From: an uncultured Haemophilus sp. | Lineage (GTDB): Bacteria; Pseudomonadota; Gammaproteobacteria; Enterobacterales; Pasteurellaceae | Direction of reading: 5' to 3' | NCBI GenBank assembly: GCA_905205995.1 | Contig: CAJLFU010000019.1 | Span: 1 to 37,721 of the forward strand | Length of the DNA stretch: 37,721 bases | Part shown: in pieces, positions 16,090 to 24,260 of the stretch | Layout: each line of letters starts with the position of its first letter | Position numbering within the stretch: position 1 is the first letter of the stretch | The notes under the pieces: generated by a model | Told to the model about the DNA's origin: nothing | The model's database searches: none | The model's input: the letters and a program-made list of their open reading frames with translations, nothing else | Position numbers and translations under genes: made by a program

Positions 16090-16797
16090 TTACTTACGAC
16101 CTTTGCCACGCGGAGCCTTTTTAGGCTTGTCGGCAGGTTGTTGTTCTGATTGCGCAACTGCAGCCATTCCACCCAAAATTTCACCTTTGAAGATCCATAC
16201 TTTAACGCCGATTACGCCGTATGTAGTATGAGCTTCTGCAGTATTATAATCGATGTCCGCACGAAGAGTATGTAGAGGTACACGACCTTCACGATACCAT
16301 TCAGAACGTGCGATTTCTGCACCACCTAAACGACCGCTAACTTCAACTTTGATACCTTTAGCACCTAAACGCATTGCGCTTTGTACCGCACGTTTCATAG
16401 CACGACGGAACATTACACGACGTTCTAATTGAGAAGCGATGCTGTCTGCAACTAATTTTGCATCTAATTCCGGTTTTTTCACTTCAGCAATGTTGATTTG
16501 AGCCGGAACGCCAGCGATTTTAGACACTGCGTTACGTAATTTTTCAACATCTTCACCTTTTTTACCGATAACGATACCAGGGCGAGCTGTGTGAATTGTT
16601 ACACGAATACTTTTAGCTGGACGCTCAATAGTAATACGTGAAACCGAAGCGTTTGCTAATTCTTTATTTAAGAATTTGCGTACTTTGAAGTCACCGTCAA
16701 GATTGTCGGCGAAATCTTGTGTATTCGCGAACCAAGTAGAGTTCCAAGGTTTTACAATACCTAGGCGAATACCATTTGGATTTACTTTTTGACCCAT
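16090..16797 (-). CDS. rpsC: 30S ribosomal protein S3
   Basis: Small-subunit protein lining the mRNA entry channel, 235 residues against 233 in E. coli. Starts MGQKVNPNGIRLGIVKPW. The KH domain has the GxxG loop in IVIGKKGEDVEKLR. The C-terminus is basic and low in complexity (KPKKAPRGKGRK). Confidence 0.98.
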   Translation of the reverse strand: MGQKVNPNGIRLGIVKPWNSTWFANTQDFADNLDGDFKVRKFLNKELANASVSRITIERPAKSIRVTIHTARPGIVIGKKGEDVEKLRNAVSKIAGVPAQINIAEVKKPELDAKLVADSIASQLERRVMFRRAMKRAVQSAMRLGAKGIKVEVSGRLGGAEIARSEWYREGRVPLHTLRADIDYNTAEAHTTYGVIGVKVWIFKGEILGGMAAVAQSEQQPADKPKKAPRGKGRK

Positions 16798-16814
16798 TGC
16801 TATTCCTCTACTTA

Positions 16815-17147
16815 TTAACGATCTGACACAACCACAGTGATGTGGCTAGTACGTTTTAAAATACGATCTGCACGACCTTTAGCACGTGGCATAACACGTT
16901 TCATGCTAGGACCTTCGTCAACGAAGATTTTAGCAACTTTAAGATCATCGATATCTGCACCATCATTATGCTCTGCGTTAGCAATAGCAGACTCTAATAC
17001 TTTTTTCACTAAAGCCGCAGCTTTTTTGTTAGTAAAAGTTAAGATTTCTAATGCTTGCGCAACTTTTTTACCACGAATTAAATCGGCAACTAAGCGAGCT
17101 TTTTGGGCAGAAGTGCGAGCGTAACGATGTTTTGCGATAGTTTCCAT
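16815..17147 (-). CDS. rplV: 50S ribosomal protein L22
   Basis: Protein whose long loop lines the exit tunnel, 110 residues as in E. coli. Starts METIAKHRYARTSAQKARLV and contains MKRVMPRAKGRADRILKRTS, the tunnel-loop region. Lies between rpsS and rpsC. Confidence 0.98.
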   Translation of the reverse strand: METIAKHRYARTSAQKARLVADLIRGKKVAQALEILTFTNKKAAALVKKVLESAIANAEHNDGADIDDLKVAKIFVDEGPSMKRVMPRAKGRADRILKRTSHITVVVSDR

Positions 17148-17158
17148 CTATTTACCTC

Positions 17159-17434
17159 TTATTTCTTAGCTTTCTTATCTGCCGCGTGACCGCGGTATGT
17201 ACGAGTCGGTGCAAATTCACCTAATTTATGGCCGATCATTTCATCAGATACATAAACAGGAACGTGCTGACGACCATTATGGACTGCGATGGTCAATCCG
17301 ATCATTGAAGGAATGATCATTGAACGACGGGACCAAGTTTTGATTGGTTTTTTATCCCCGCTTTCCACCGCCTTCTCTACCTTCTTCAACAAGTGTAGGT
17401 CAAGGAAAGGACCTTTCTTGAGAGAACGTGGCAT
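17159..17434 (-). CDS. rpsS: 30S ribosomal protein S19
   Basis: Head protein that works with S13, 91 residues against 92 in E. coli. Starts [20 protein letters not shown]. The [16 protein letters not shown] signature lies near the C-terminus. Confidence 0.98.
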
Positions 17435-17458
17435 GGCTTATCCTCTTATTAATTTAAA

Positions 17459-18280
17459 TTATTTGCCACGACGACGTACGATGAATTTATCAGTACGTTT
17501 GTTGTGACGAGTTTTCTTACCTTTAGTTTGAACGCCCCAAGGAGTTACTGGGTGTTTACCAAAGTTACGACCTTCACCACCACCGTGTGGGTGATCTACT
17601 GGGTTCATTGCAGTACCACGAACTGTAGGGCGAATACCTCTCCAGCGGTTAGCACCAGCTTTACCCAATACGCGAAGCATATGTTCTGAGTTACCAACTT
17701 CACCGATTGTAGCAACACATTCAGCTAATACTTTACGCATTTCGCCTGAACGTAAACGTAAAGTTACGTAGTTGCCTTCACGAGCGATGATTTGTACATA
17801 AGCACCAGCAGAACGAGCGATTTGACCGCCTTTACCTGGTTTTAATTCAACGTTATGTACTGTTGAACCAACTGGGATATTACGCATTGGTAATGAGTTA
17901 CCCACTTTAATAGGTGAGTTAACGCCAGATTGGATTTGATCGCCAACTGACAAACCTTTAGGTGCTAAGATATAACGGCGTTCACCATCTTTATAAAGCA
18001 CTAAAGCAATGTTAGCTGAACGGTTTGGATCATATTCTAAACGTTCAACAACCGCTGGGATATCTAACTTGTTACGTTTGAAATCGATTAAACGGTAATG
18101 TTGTTTATGACCACCACCGATGTGGCGAGTGGTAATACGACCATAATTGTTACGACCACCAGTTTTAGATTTAGTATCTAGAAGAGGAGCGTAAGGTTTA
18201 CCCTTGTGTAATTCAGGGTTCACGATTTTAACAACGTGACGACGACCAGCGGAGGTCGGCTTACATTTAACGATAGCCAT
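17459..18280 (-). CDS. rplB: 50S ribosomal protein L2
   Basis: Universally conserved protein needed for subunit joining and peptidyl transferase activity. 273 residues, exactly as in E. coli. The block MNPVDHPHGGGEGR near residue 229 includes the conserved histidine. The C-terminus is strongly basic. Confidence 0.98.
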   Translation of the reverse strand: MAIVKCKPTSAGRRHVVKIVNPELHKGKPYAPLLDTKSKTGGRNNYGRITTRHIGGGHKQHYRLIDFKRNKLDIPAVVERLEYDPNRSANIALVLYKDGERRYILAPKGLSVGDQIQSGVNSPIKVGNSLPMRNIPVGSTVHNVELKPGKGGQIARSAGAYVQIIAREGNYVTLRLRSGEMRKVLAECVATIGEVGNSEHMLRVLGKAGANRWRGIRPTVRGTAMNPVDHPHGGGEGRNFGKHPVTPWGVQTKGKKTRHNKRTDKFIVRRRGK

Positions 18281-18297
18281 TCTCTAATTTCCTCCGA

Positions 18298-18597
18298 TTA
18301 CTCTGCACTGTCCACGAAGTCCAAGTTTTGGCCTTCGGCTAAAGTTACATAAGCTTTTTTCCAGTCGCTGCGACGACCCATTTTGTTACCACGGCGTTTA
18401 GTTTTACCTTTAACAACCACAGTACGAACTGAGTCAACTTTTACTTCAAATAATTGAGCAACAGCAGCAGCAATTTCAGCTTTGTTCGCATCTAAAGCAA
18501 CTTTAAGTACAACAGTGTTAGATTTTTCAGCATTGTTAGTTGCTTTTTCAGAGATGTACGGTGCACGTAGCACGCTTAGCAAACGTTCTTGACTCAT
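18298..18597 (-). CDS. rplW: 50S ribosomal protein L23
   Basis: Exit-tunnel rim protein that docks trigger factor and SRP, 99 residues against 100 in E. coli. Contains LRAPYISEKATNNAEKSNT and KTKRRGNKMGRRSDWKKAYV. Its start overlaps the end of rplD by 4 bases. Confidence 0.98.
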   Translation of the reverse strand: MSQERLLSVLRAPYISEKATNNAEKSNTVVLKVALDANKAEIAAAVAQLFEVKVDSVRTVVVKGKTKRRGNKMGRRSDWKKAYVTLAEGQNLDFVDSAE

Positions 18598-19196
18598 GCT
18601 AGGATCTCCTCAATTTGTTTCACAGCGTCAACAGTAACAATCACTTTATCGAAAGCGATTAAGCTAACTGGATCGATACCTTGAACATCACGTACATCAA
18701 CTTTATATAAGTTACGTGCCGCTAAGAATAGATTTTCATCTAAACTTGCTGTGATAATTAACGCATCTTCAACTGCTAAATCTTTTAATTTTTGTACTAA
18801 AACTTTAGTTTTTGGTGCATCTAATTCGAATTTTTCAACAACAACCAAACGGTCTTGACGAACTAATTCAGAAAGAATGCTTTTGATAGCACCACGGTAC
18901 ATTTTCTTGTTCACTTTTTGGCTGTGATCTTGTGGTTTAGCCGCGAAGGTTGTACCACCAGAACGCCAGATTGGTGATTTGATATCACCAGAACGAGCAC
19001 GACCTGTACCTTTTTGACGCCAAGGTTTTTTACCTGAACCAGACACTTCAGCACGAGTTTTTTGCGCACGAGTACCTTGACGAGCACCTGCTGCATAAGC
19101 AACAACAACTTGGTGAATCAAAGCTTCGTTAAACTCACGTCCGAAGGTAGTTTCAGAAACAGTTAGTGCGTTTGCACCTACAACTTGTAATTCCAT
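18594..19196 (-). CDS. rplD: 50S ribosomal protein L4
   Basis: Tunnel-constriction protein that in E. coli also represses its own S10 operon by attenuation and by blocking translation. 200 residues against 201 in E. coli. The extended loop TRAEVSGSGKKPWRQKGTGR and the following RSGDIKSPIWRSGG are present. Its likely RNA target, the S10 leader, is upstream of rpsJ. Confidence 0.98.
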   Translation of the reverse strand: MELQVVGANALTVSETTFGREFNEALIHQVVVAYAAGARQGTRAQKTRAEVSGSGKKPWRQKGTGRARSGDIKSPIWRSGGTTFAAKPQDHSQKVNKKMYRGAIKSILSELVRQDRLVVVEKFELDAPKTKVLVQKLKDLAVEDALIITASLDENLFLAARNLYKVDVRDVQGIDPVSLIAFDKVIVTVDAVKQIEEILA

Positions 19197-19211
19197 CTCT
19201 ATCTCCTAGAC

Positions 19212-19838
19212 TTATGCTTTAACTGCCGGCTTAACGATAACATCGCCATTGATAGCACCAGGTACAGAACCTTTTACTAATAGCAATTTACGCTCAGCAT
19301 CTACACGAACAACTTCAAGTGATTGAACGGTTACACGCTCAGCACCTAAATGTCCTGCCATTTTTTTACCTTTAAACACACGACCTGGAGTTTGGTTTTG
19401 ACCAATAGAACCAAGTACACGATGTGATAAAGAGTTACCGTGTGTAGCATCTTGAGTACGGAAGTTCCAACGTTTAACACCACCTTGGAAACCTTTACCT
19501 TTAGAAGTACCAGTAACATCTACTTTTTTAACATCTGCAAAGATGTCAACATTGATTTCTTGACCTAAAGTGAATTCTTCACCTTCAGTACGAAATTCCC
19601 ATAAACCGCGACCAGCTTCAACACCTGCTTTCACGAAATGGCCTGCTTCAGGTTTAGTTACACGATTCGCTTTTTTAGAACCAGTAGTAACTTGAACTGC
19701 AGTATAGCCATCGTTTTCAAGAGTTTTAACTTGAGTTACGCGGTTGGCTTCGATTTCGATAACGGTAACTGGTACAGAAACACCGTCTTCATTGAAGATA
19801 CGGGTCATACCAACTTTACGACCGACTAAACCAATCAT
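19212..19838 (-). CDS. rplC: 50S ribosomal protein L3
   Basis: Early assembly protein with a loop that reaches the peptidyl transferase centre, 208 residues against 209 in E. coli. Starts MIGLVGRKVGMTRIFNEDG. The loop SIGQNQTPGRVFKGKKMAGH contains the glutamine that PrmB methylates in E. coli. Second gene of the S10 operon. Confidence 0.98.
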   Translation of the reverse strand: MIGLVGRKVGMTRIFNEDGVSVPVTVIEIEANRVTQVKTLENDGYTAVQVTTGSKKANRVTKPEAGHFVKAGVEAGRGLWEFRTEGEEFTLGQEINVDIFADVKKVDVTGTSKGKGFQGGVKRWNFRTQDATHGNSLSHRVLGSIGQNQTPGRVFKGKKMAGHLGAERVTVQSLEVVRVDAERKLLLVKGSVPGAINGDVIVKPAVKA

Positions 19839-19854
19839 TGTAATAACCTCTTAA

Positions 19855-20166
19855 TTAACCTAGGCTGATCTGCACGTCCACGCCGGCAGCCAAATCTAAA
19901 CGCATTAATGCATCAACAGTTTTTTCTGTTGGCTCTACGATATCTACTAAACGTTTGTGTGTACGAATTTCGTATTGATCACGCGCGTCTTTGTTCACGT
20001 GTGGAGAAATCAACACGGTGAAACGCTCTTTACGAGTTGGTAAAGGGATTGGACCACGAACTTGTGCACCAGTACGTTTAGCTGTTTCTACGATCTCCGC
20101 AGTAGATTGATCGATCAAACGGTGATCGAAAGCTTTTAAGCGGATACGGATTCTTTGGTTCTGCAT
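19855..20166 (-). CDS. rpsJ: 30S ribosomal protein S10
   Basis: Small-subunit head protein, also known in E. coli as the NusE antitermination partner. 103 residues as in E. coli, from the ATG at 20166 ([19 protein letters not shown]). A longer in-frame reading from 20217 would run into the leader and lacks family support. The ribosome-binding context GGAGCTCTGGTCTA before the ATG is almost the same as in E. coli. First gene of the S10 operon. Confidence 0.98.
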
Positions 20167-20354
20167 TAGACCAGAGCTCCAATAAAATTTAGCTAATAAA
20201 AAACTAACACCAATCACAATTCTAACTTCAAAATAGAAAAGGAGGTGTAAGTTACCTGTTATATAGTCTCCAAATCGGAAACATTGTTAGTATTACATAT
20301 CGTAATACTCGTTTAATAAATGATTACATTAAACGGCTTTCAATATCTGAAAGC
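20167..20354 (-). promoter_or_regulatory. S10 operon leader with L4-type attenuator
   Basis: The transcript leader of about 188 bases folds into several minus-strand hairpins: GGCTTTCA/TGAAAGCC, CGTTTAAT/ATTAAACG, AGTATTAC/GTAATACT, then AACTTACACC/GGTGTTAGTT (20244-20253 with 20202-20211, one mismatch), followed by a run of six U. The last has terminator form and fits the attenuation hairpin of the E. coli S10 leader, which responds to L4. Confidence 0.75.
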
Positions 20355-20360
20355 CCGTGG

Positions 20361-20389
20361 ATATTACACAAAAACACCTAATTATGCAA
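20361..20389 (-). promoter_or_regulatory. S10 operon promoter
   Basis: Minus strand TTGCAT (-35, 20384-20389), 17-base spacer, TAATAT (-10, 20361-20366). Predicted start is near 20354, just before the leader hairpins. Confidence 0.78.
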
Positions 20390-20420
20390 GCTTTTTGTTC
20401 AATTAATTTCCACATACAAA

Positions 20421-20483
20421 AAAGTGCGGTCATTTTCCCGAATGTTTTTCAGATGAAAACACGACAAAAAATGACCGCACTTT
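20421..20483 (-). terminator. Paired inverted USS acting as ftsX terminator
   Basis: Two USS copies facing each other: exact cores at 20422-20430 (+) and 20474-20482 (-). The extended arms AAAGTGCGGTCATTTT/AAAATGACCGCACTTT are 16 bp around a loop of about 30 bases. On the minus strand the second arm runs into TTTTTT, so it can end the ftsYEX transcript before the S10 promoter. Confidence 0.8.
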
Positions 20484-20497
20484 AATATAAATGAAAT

Positions 20498-21430
20498 CTA
20501 TAGTTTGTTATCTAACATTGCAATATGTCTTGTTGCAGCAATCCAAGCACCAACATAACCCATAATCAAGCAGCTGACTAATAAGAAGATTAGTTCACCA
20601 ACACCTAATCCATTAAGCTCAAATGTAACCGCAAAGATATCCGTCACATACTTCACCGCTGAAGTAAAGTACCCGACAATAAGGCTACTAAACAGCGCTG
20701 CAATCAATCCGCCCAACACCGCATAAATCATACCGGTATAAAGATAAGGACGAATAATAAATTGATCTGTCGCACCTAATAGTTTCATCACATCAATGCT
20801 TGCTCGGCTACTATATACATCCGAGCGAATACTATTTCCTATAACAAGGAATACCGCAATAGTCATCAAAACCGTGCAGAAAATTGCCACATGCGCAAAT
20901 AACCACGAAAGTGCGGTCAATTTTTCCATCCAATCGTTATCTAAACGAACTTCTTGTACACCTTTAATTTTATTTAAACTGGTACGTAATTCTGCTCGTT
21001 TTTCAGATACATTAAAGTCTTTAGACGGCTTCACCATCACGACTGCCGGTAATGGATTATCATCTAAAATCTCTAATTCTTCACCAAAACCAGACCAACT
21101 TTTGAATTCTTTTAAGCTTTCTTGGCGAGAAACATAATTTAAAGATTCCACGCCTTCTTGTTGACGGATTTTTTCCACCACCAAGTTGGCATCTTCTTCA
21201 CTTAAATTTTTGTGTAAATAGATTGTGAGTTCGCTTTCCGGATAAAATTGAGTCGTCGCTAAATGTAAATTTTTCCATAACAAATAGCTCACCGTTGGAA
21301 TCGTTAAAGACACGGCAATGACTAAAATTGTTAGCAATGTACCAAATTTACGTTTTACTAAATCGTTCAAAACAGAACGTAAAGTATAAGCAGTTTGCAC
21401 GCCAAAAGAAGCATCAATACGTCTTGTCAT
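20498..21430 (-). CDS. ftsX: Cell division protein FtsX
   Basis: Membrane subunit of the FtsEX ABC-type complex, which activates cell wall hydrolases at the division septum. 310 residues: a cytoplasmic N-terminus, a first membrane segment near 35-55, a periplasmic domain, then three further membrane segments in the C-terminal half. The conserved SRASIDVMKLLGATDQFI stretch before the last pair is typical of FtsX. It is 9 bases downstream of ftsE. Confidence 0.95.
   Translation of the reverse strand: MTRRIDASFGVQTAYTLRSVLNDLVKRKFGTLLTILVIAVSLTIPTVSYLLWKNLHLATTQFYPESELTIYLHKNLSEEDANLVVEKIRQQEGVESLNYVSRQESLKEFKSWSGFGEELEILDDNPLPAVVMVKPSKDFNVSEKRAELRTSLNKIKGVQEVRLDNDWMEKLTALSWLFAHVAIFCTVLMTIAVFLVIGNSIRSDVYSSRASIDVMKLLGATDQFIIRPYLYTGMIYAVLGGLIAALFSSLIVGYFTSAVKYVTDIFAVTFELNGLGVGELIFLLVSCLIMGYVGAWIAATRHIAMLDNKL
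20909..20917 (+). repeat. DNA uptake signal sequence (USS)
   Basis: Exact core inside ftsX; read on the coding strand it encodes Thr-Ala-Leu. Confidence 0.9.
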
Positions 21431-21439
21431 TTTTTATCC

Positions 21440-22096
21440 TTAATAGCGTAAGTAGCCTTGTTCAAGCACAAGACATGGTTTTGGTTTTTGTTGAATTAAA
21501 TTGATATCGTGTGTCGCAATTAACACCGTCATGCCTAAACGATTAAACTCTTCAAACAGATTAAAAATCCCTAAAGAAAGTTCATCATCTAAGTTGCCTG
21601 TTGGCTCATCGGCTAATAACAGTTGCGGTTTATGCACAATGGCACGCGCGATATCCACGCGTTGTTGCTCTCCACCTGAAATTTGTGGCGGCATATAATT
21701 CGCTTTACTGCGTAAACCCACACGATCTAACGCAACCAATGCACGTGTATGCGCTTCTTTCGGGTTCATTCCCGCAATAATCAATGGCAATGCCACATTT
21801 TCTGCCACACTACGATCCGTTAATAAACGGTAATCTTGGTGAACCATGCCGATTTGGCGACGTAAAAATGGGATTTCATACTTAGACAAACGCGTAATAT
21901 CATGGCCATTAAACCAAATATTACCGGCATTCGCCTTTTCCATTCCCATAATTAATTTAAGCAAGGTACTTTTACCCGCGCCAGAATGCCCAACAAGATA
22001 AGTCATACTTCCGACAGGCAGATGAAAATTCAAGCCCTGTAAGGCCGGCTGAGTCGCACCGTGATAAGCTTTAGAGACATTTGAAAATCGAATCAC
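21440..22096 (-). CDS. ftsE: Cell division ATP-binding protein FtsE
   Basis: ABC-type ATPase paired with FtsX at the septum. 218 residues. Walker A GHSGAGKST (about 36-44), ABC signature ISGGEQQRV, Walker B LLLADEPTGNLDD and the switch histidine in IATHD are all present, so the ATPase looks intact. It lies between ftsY (14 bases upstream) and ftsX (9 bases downstream), in the usual ftsYEX order. Confidence 0.96.
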   Translation of the reverse strand: MIRFSNVSKAYHGATQPALQGLNFHLPVGSMTYLVGHSGAGKSTLLKLIMGMEKANAGNIWFNGHDITRLSKYEIPFLRRQIGMVHQDYRLLTDRSVAENVALPLIIAGMNPKEAHTRALVALDRVGLRSKANYMPPQISGGEQQRVDIARAIVHKPQLLLADEPTGNLDDELSLGIFNLFEEFNRLGMTVLIATHDINLIQQKPKPCLVLEQGYLRY

Positions 22097-22110
22097 TTTA
22101 TTATTCCTTT

Positions 22111-23568
22111 TTATTCTTCATTTTCGTGAACAAACAATGCTTCAATAAATTCTTCTGCATTAAATTCGCGTAAATCTTCAATCTTTTCACCCACACCAAT
22201 ATAACGAATTGGTAAATTAAACTGATCCGCAATGGCGAAAATTACCCCACCTTTTGCTGTACCGTCTAACTTGGTTAATGAGATACCGGTTAGTCCAACT
22301 GCGTCATCAAAGAGTTTAGCTTGGCTAATTGCATTTTGTCCTGTACCCGCATCTAAGGTAAGCATAATTTCGTGCGGTGCGGTTTCATCGTATTTTCTCA
22401 TGACACGAACAATTTTCTTCAATTCATCCATGAGATTATTTTTATTTTGTAAACGTCCTGCCGTATCCGCAATTAAAATATCAATGTTACGTGCTGCGGC
22501 AGATTGCATTGCATCAAAAATCACCGACGCAGAATCTGAACCCGTACTTTGTGCCACCACCGGAATATTGTTACGCTCACCCCATACTTGAAGTTGTTCT
22601 ACTGCTGCCGCACGGAAAGTATCTCCTGCAGCTAACATGACTGATTTACCTTCATTTTGGAATTTGCGAGCCAACTTACCGATTGTCGTGGTTTTACCCA
22701 CACCATTTACGCCCACCATTAAAATCACATAAGGCTTTTTACTTGTATCAATAACTAAAGGTTGAGCGACTGGTTTTAAAATCTCCGCCATTTCAACTTT
22801 AAGTTGTTGGTAAAGTAATTCCGCATCTTGTAATTGTTTACGACTTGCGTGCTCAGTTAAATTCTTAATGATTTTATTCGTTGTTGGCACACCAATATCG
22901 GCAATTAAAAGTTGCTCTTCCAACTCATCAAACAAATCATCATCAATTTTTTTGCCTAAAAAGAACGCTCGGAAACCCGCGCCAATATTTTGTTTGGTTT
23001 TGAGTAAGCCTTTAACTAAACGACTGAAAAAGCCACCTTCACTTGGTTTTTCTTGCGTTTCGGTATTGATATCTGAACGTAATTCGTCTTTAACATCGTC
23101 AACAATTTCAGATTCAATCTCCGCTTCAACCACAGGAAGATCTTCAATGACATTATCTTGTTCAATAATGCTTTCTGTTGGCTCTTCCGTAGGAAGTGCG
23201 GTAGCAATTTCTTCTGTTTTCACCGTTTCTTCATCAATTGTTTCAATCACCGGTGTATCTAAAACAGGTTCAATATTGACCGCACTTTCAGGTGAAATCA
23301 CTTCTTCTACAATAGGTTCAAGATGCTCAACAACGACCTCTTCTGCTTTATCTTCTTGCAGTTGTTCAGCTAATTCCTGTAATTCTTCCTGTTCAACTTG
23401 CTCTAATTGAACGTTCTTCTCAGTATGAACGATCTCTTCCGTAGGCGAAACGTCGGCAGATTCGACAGATGGCTCTTCAATAATTGGCTCAATTTTTTGT
23501 TCTTCTTGCTTTTTATTGCGACCAAAAAGAGAGGCCCAAAACCCACCTTTTTTCTTTTCTTCTGACAT
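22111..23568 (-). CDS. ftsY: Signal recognition particle receptor FtsY
   Basis: GTPase that receives SRP-ribosome complexes at the membrane and passes them to SecYEG. An in-frame TTG exists upstream at 23589, but the ATG at 23568 (MSEEKKKGGFWASLFGRNKK) gives the standard amphipathic membrane-binding N-terminus; length 485. Residues about 25-180 form a very acidic, Glu-rich A domain of low complexity. The NG domain follows: G1 GVNGVGKTT from residue 286, DTAGRL, and TKLDGTAKGG. Two USS copies lie in the acidic region. First gene of ftsYEX, divergent from rsmD. Confidence 0.96.
   Translation of the reverse strand: MSEEKKKGGFWASLFGRNKKQEEQKIEPIIEEPSVESADVSPTEEIVHTEKNVQLEQVEQEELQELAEQLQEDKAEEVVVEHLEPIVEEVISPESAVNIEPVLDTPVIETIDEETVKTEEIATALPTEEPTESIIEQDNVIEDLPVVEAEIESEIVDDVKDELRSDINTETQEKPSEGGFFSRLVKGLLKTKQNIGAGFRAFFLGKKIDDDLFDELEEQLLIADIGVPTTNKIIKNLTEHASRKQLQDAELLYQQLKVEMAEILKPVAQPLVIDTSKKPYVILMVGVNGVGKTTTIGKLARKFQNEGKSVMLAAGDTFRAAAVEQLQVWGERNNIPVVAQSTGSDSASVIFDAMQSAAARNIDILIADTAGRLQNKNNLMDELKKIVRVMRKYDETAPHEIMLTLDAGTGQNAISQAKLFDDAVGLTGISLTKLDGTAKGGVIFAIADQFNLPIRYIGVGEKIEDLREFNAEEFIEALFVHENEE
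23194..23202 (+). repeat. DNA uptake signal sequence (USS)
   Basis: Exact core within the acidic, probably disordered part of ftsY; encodes Ala-Thr-Ala-Leu-Pro on the coding strand. Confidence 0.9.
23279..23287 (-). repeat. DNA uptake signal sequence (USS)
   Basis: Exact core within the acidic part of ftsY, 76 bases from the previous one and in the opposite orientation; encodes Glu-Ser-Ala-Val. Confidence 0.9.
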
Positions 23569-23666
23569 AAATTCTTCTCTTAAACACAAATCTGTAAAAA
23601 ATACTGCCTATTCTAGCAAAAAATCGTCTAAACTAAGCACAATTTTCACTAAAAATCTGTTTCTTT

Positions 23667-24251
23667 ATGAAAAAAATGCAAGTTCAAAATGCCAAAGGCG
23701 AAGTTCGAATCATCGCAGGTCTTTGGCGAGGGCGAAAATTACCCGTTTTAAATGCGGAAGGTTTGCGTCCAACAGGCGATCGCGTGAAAGAAACCTTATT
23801 CAACTGGTTGATGCCTTACATTGTGGATAGCCATTGCCTTGATTGCTTTGCGGGAAGTGGCTCACTCGGTTTTGAAGCTCTTTCTCGCCAAGCGAAACAG
23901 GTAACGTTTTTAGAGTTAGATAAAACCGTTGCGAATCAATTAAAGAAAAATTTGCAAACGCTAAAAATAACGAATGAACAAGCTCAGGTCATCAATCAAA
24001 ATAGCCTAGAATTTTTAAAACAAGCACAAAATCAACCGTACTTTGATGTAGTATTTTTAGATCCACCTTTTCATTTTGGCTTAGCAGAACAAGCAATTGC
24101 CCTTTTAGAAGAAAAAAATTGGCTGTTACCTCATGCATTGGTTTATGTGGAAACAGAAAAAGACAAACCGCTTAGCGTGCCTGAAAATTGGCAATTACTG
24201 AAAGAGAAAACCGCAGGTATGGTTAGCTACCGCCTGTATCAAAAAGATTAG
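23667..24251 (+). CDS. rsmD: 16S rRNA (guanine(966)-N2)-methyltransferase RsmD
   Basis: Methylates N2 of G966 in 16S rRNA during 30S assembly. 194 residues. RIIAGLWRGRKLPV and LRPTGDRVKETLFNWL at the N-terminus, SAM motif CFAGSGSLGFEALSR and catalytic motif DPPF are all visible. The start at 23667 gives an N-terminus like the H. influenzae protein; the ATG at residue 4 is an alternative. Divergent from ftsY, as in many gamma-proteobacteria, and followed closely by trmL. Confidence 0.95.
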   Translation: MKKMQVQNAKGEVRIIAGLWRGRKLPVLNAEGLRPTGDRVKETLFNWLMPYIVDSHCLDCFAGSGSLGFEALSRQAKQVTFLELDKTVANQLKKNLQTLKITNEQAQVINQNSLEFLKQAQNQPYFDVVFLDPPFHFGLAEQAIALLEEKNWLLPHALVYVETEKDKPLSVPENWQLLKEKTAGMVSYRLYQKD

Positions 24252-24260
24252 GAAATTATT

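Noticed and set aside
18911..19108. 65-residue minus-strand ORF
   Set aside because: Out-of-frame shadow inside rplD; repetitive Leu/Val composition.
22868..23410. 180-residue serine-rich ORF on the plus strand
   Set aside because: Exact antisense of the acidic A domain of ftsY; GAA/GAG-rich codons read backwards give Ser-rich open frames. No ribosome-binding site or family match.
23516..23830. 104-residue plus-strand ORF over the ftsY/rsmD starts
   Set aside because: Overlaps the 5' end of ftsY on the other strand and rsmD in another frame; rsmD is clearly the real gene.
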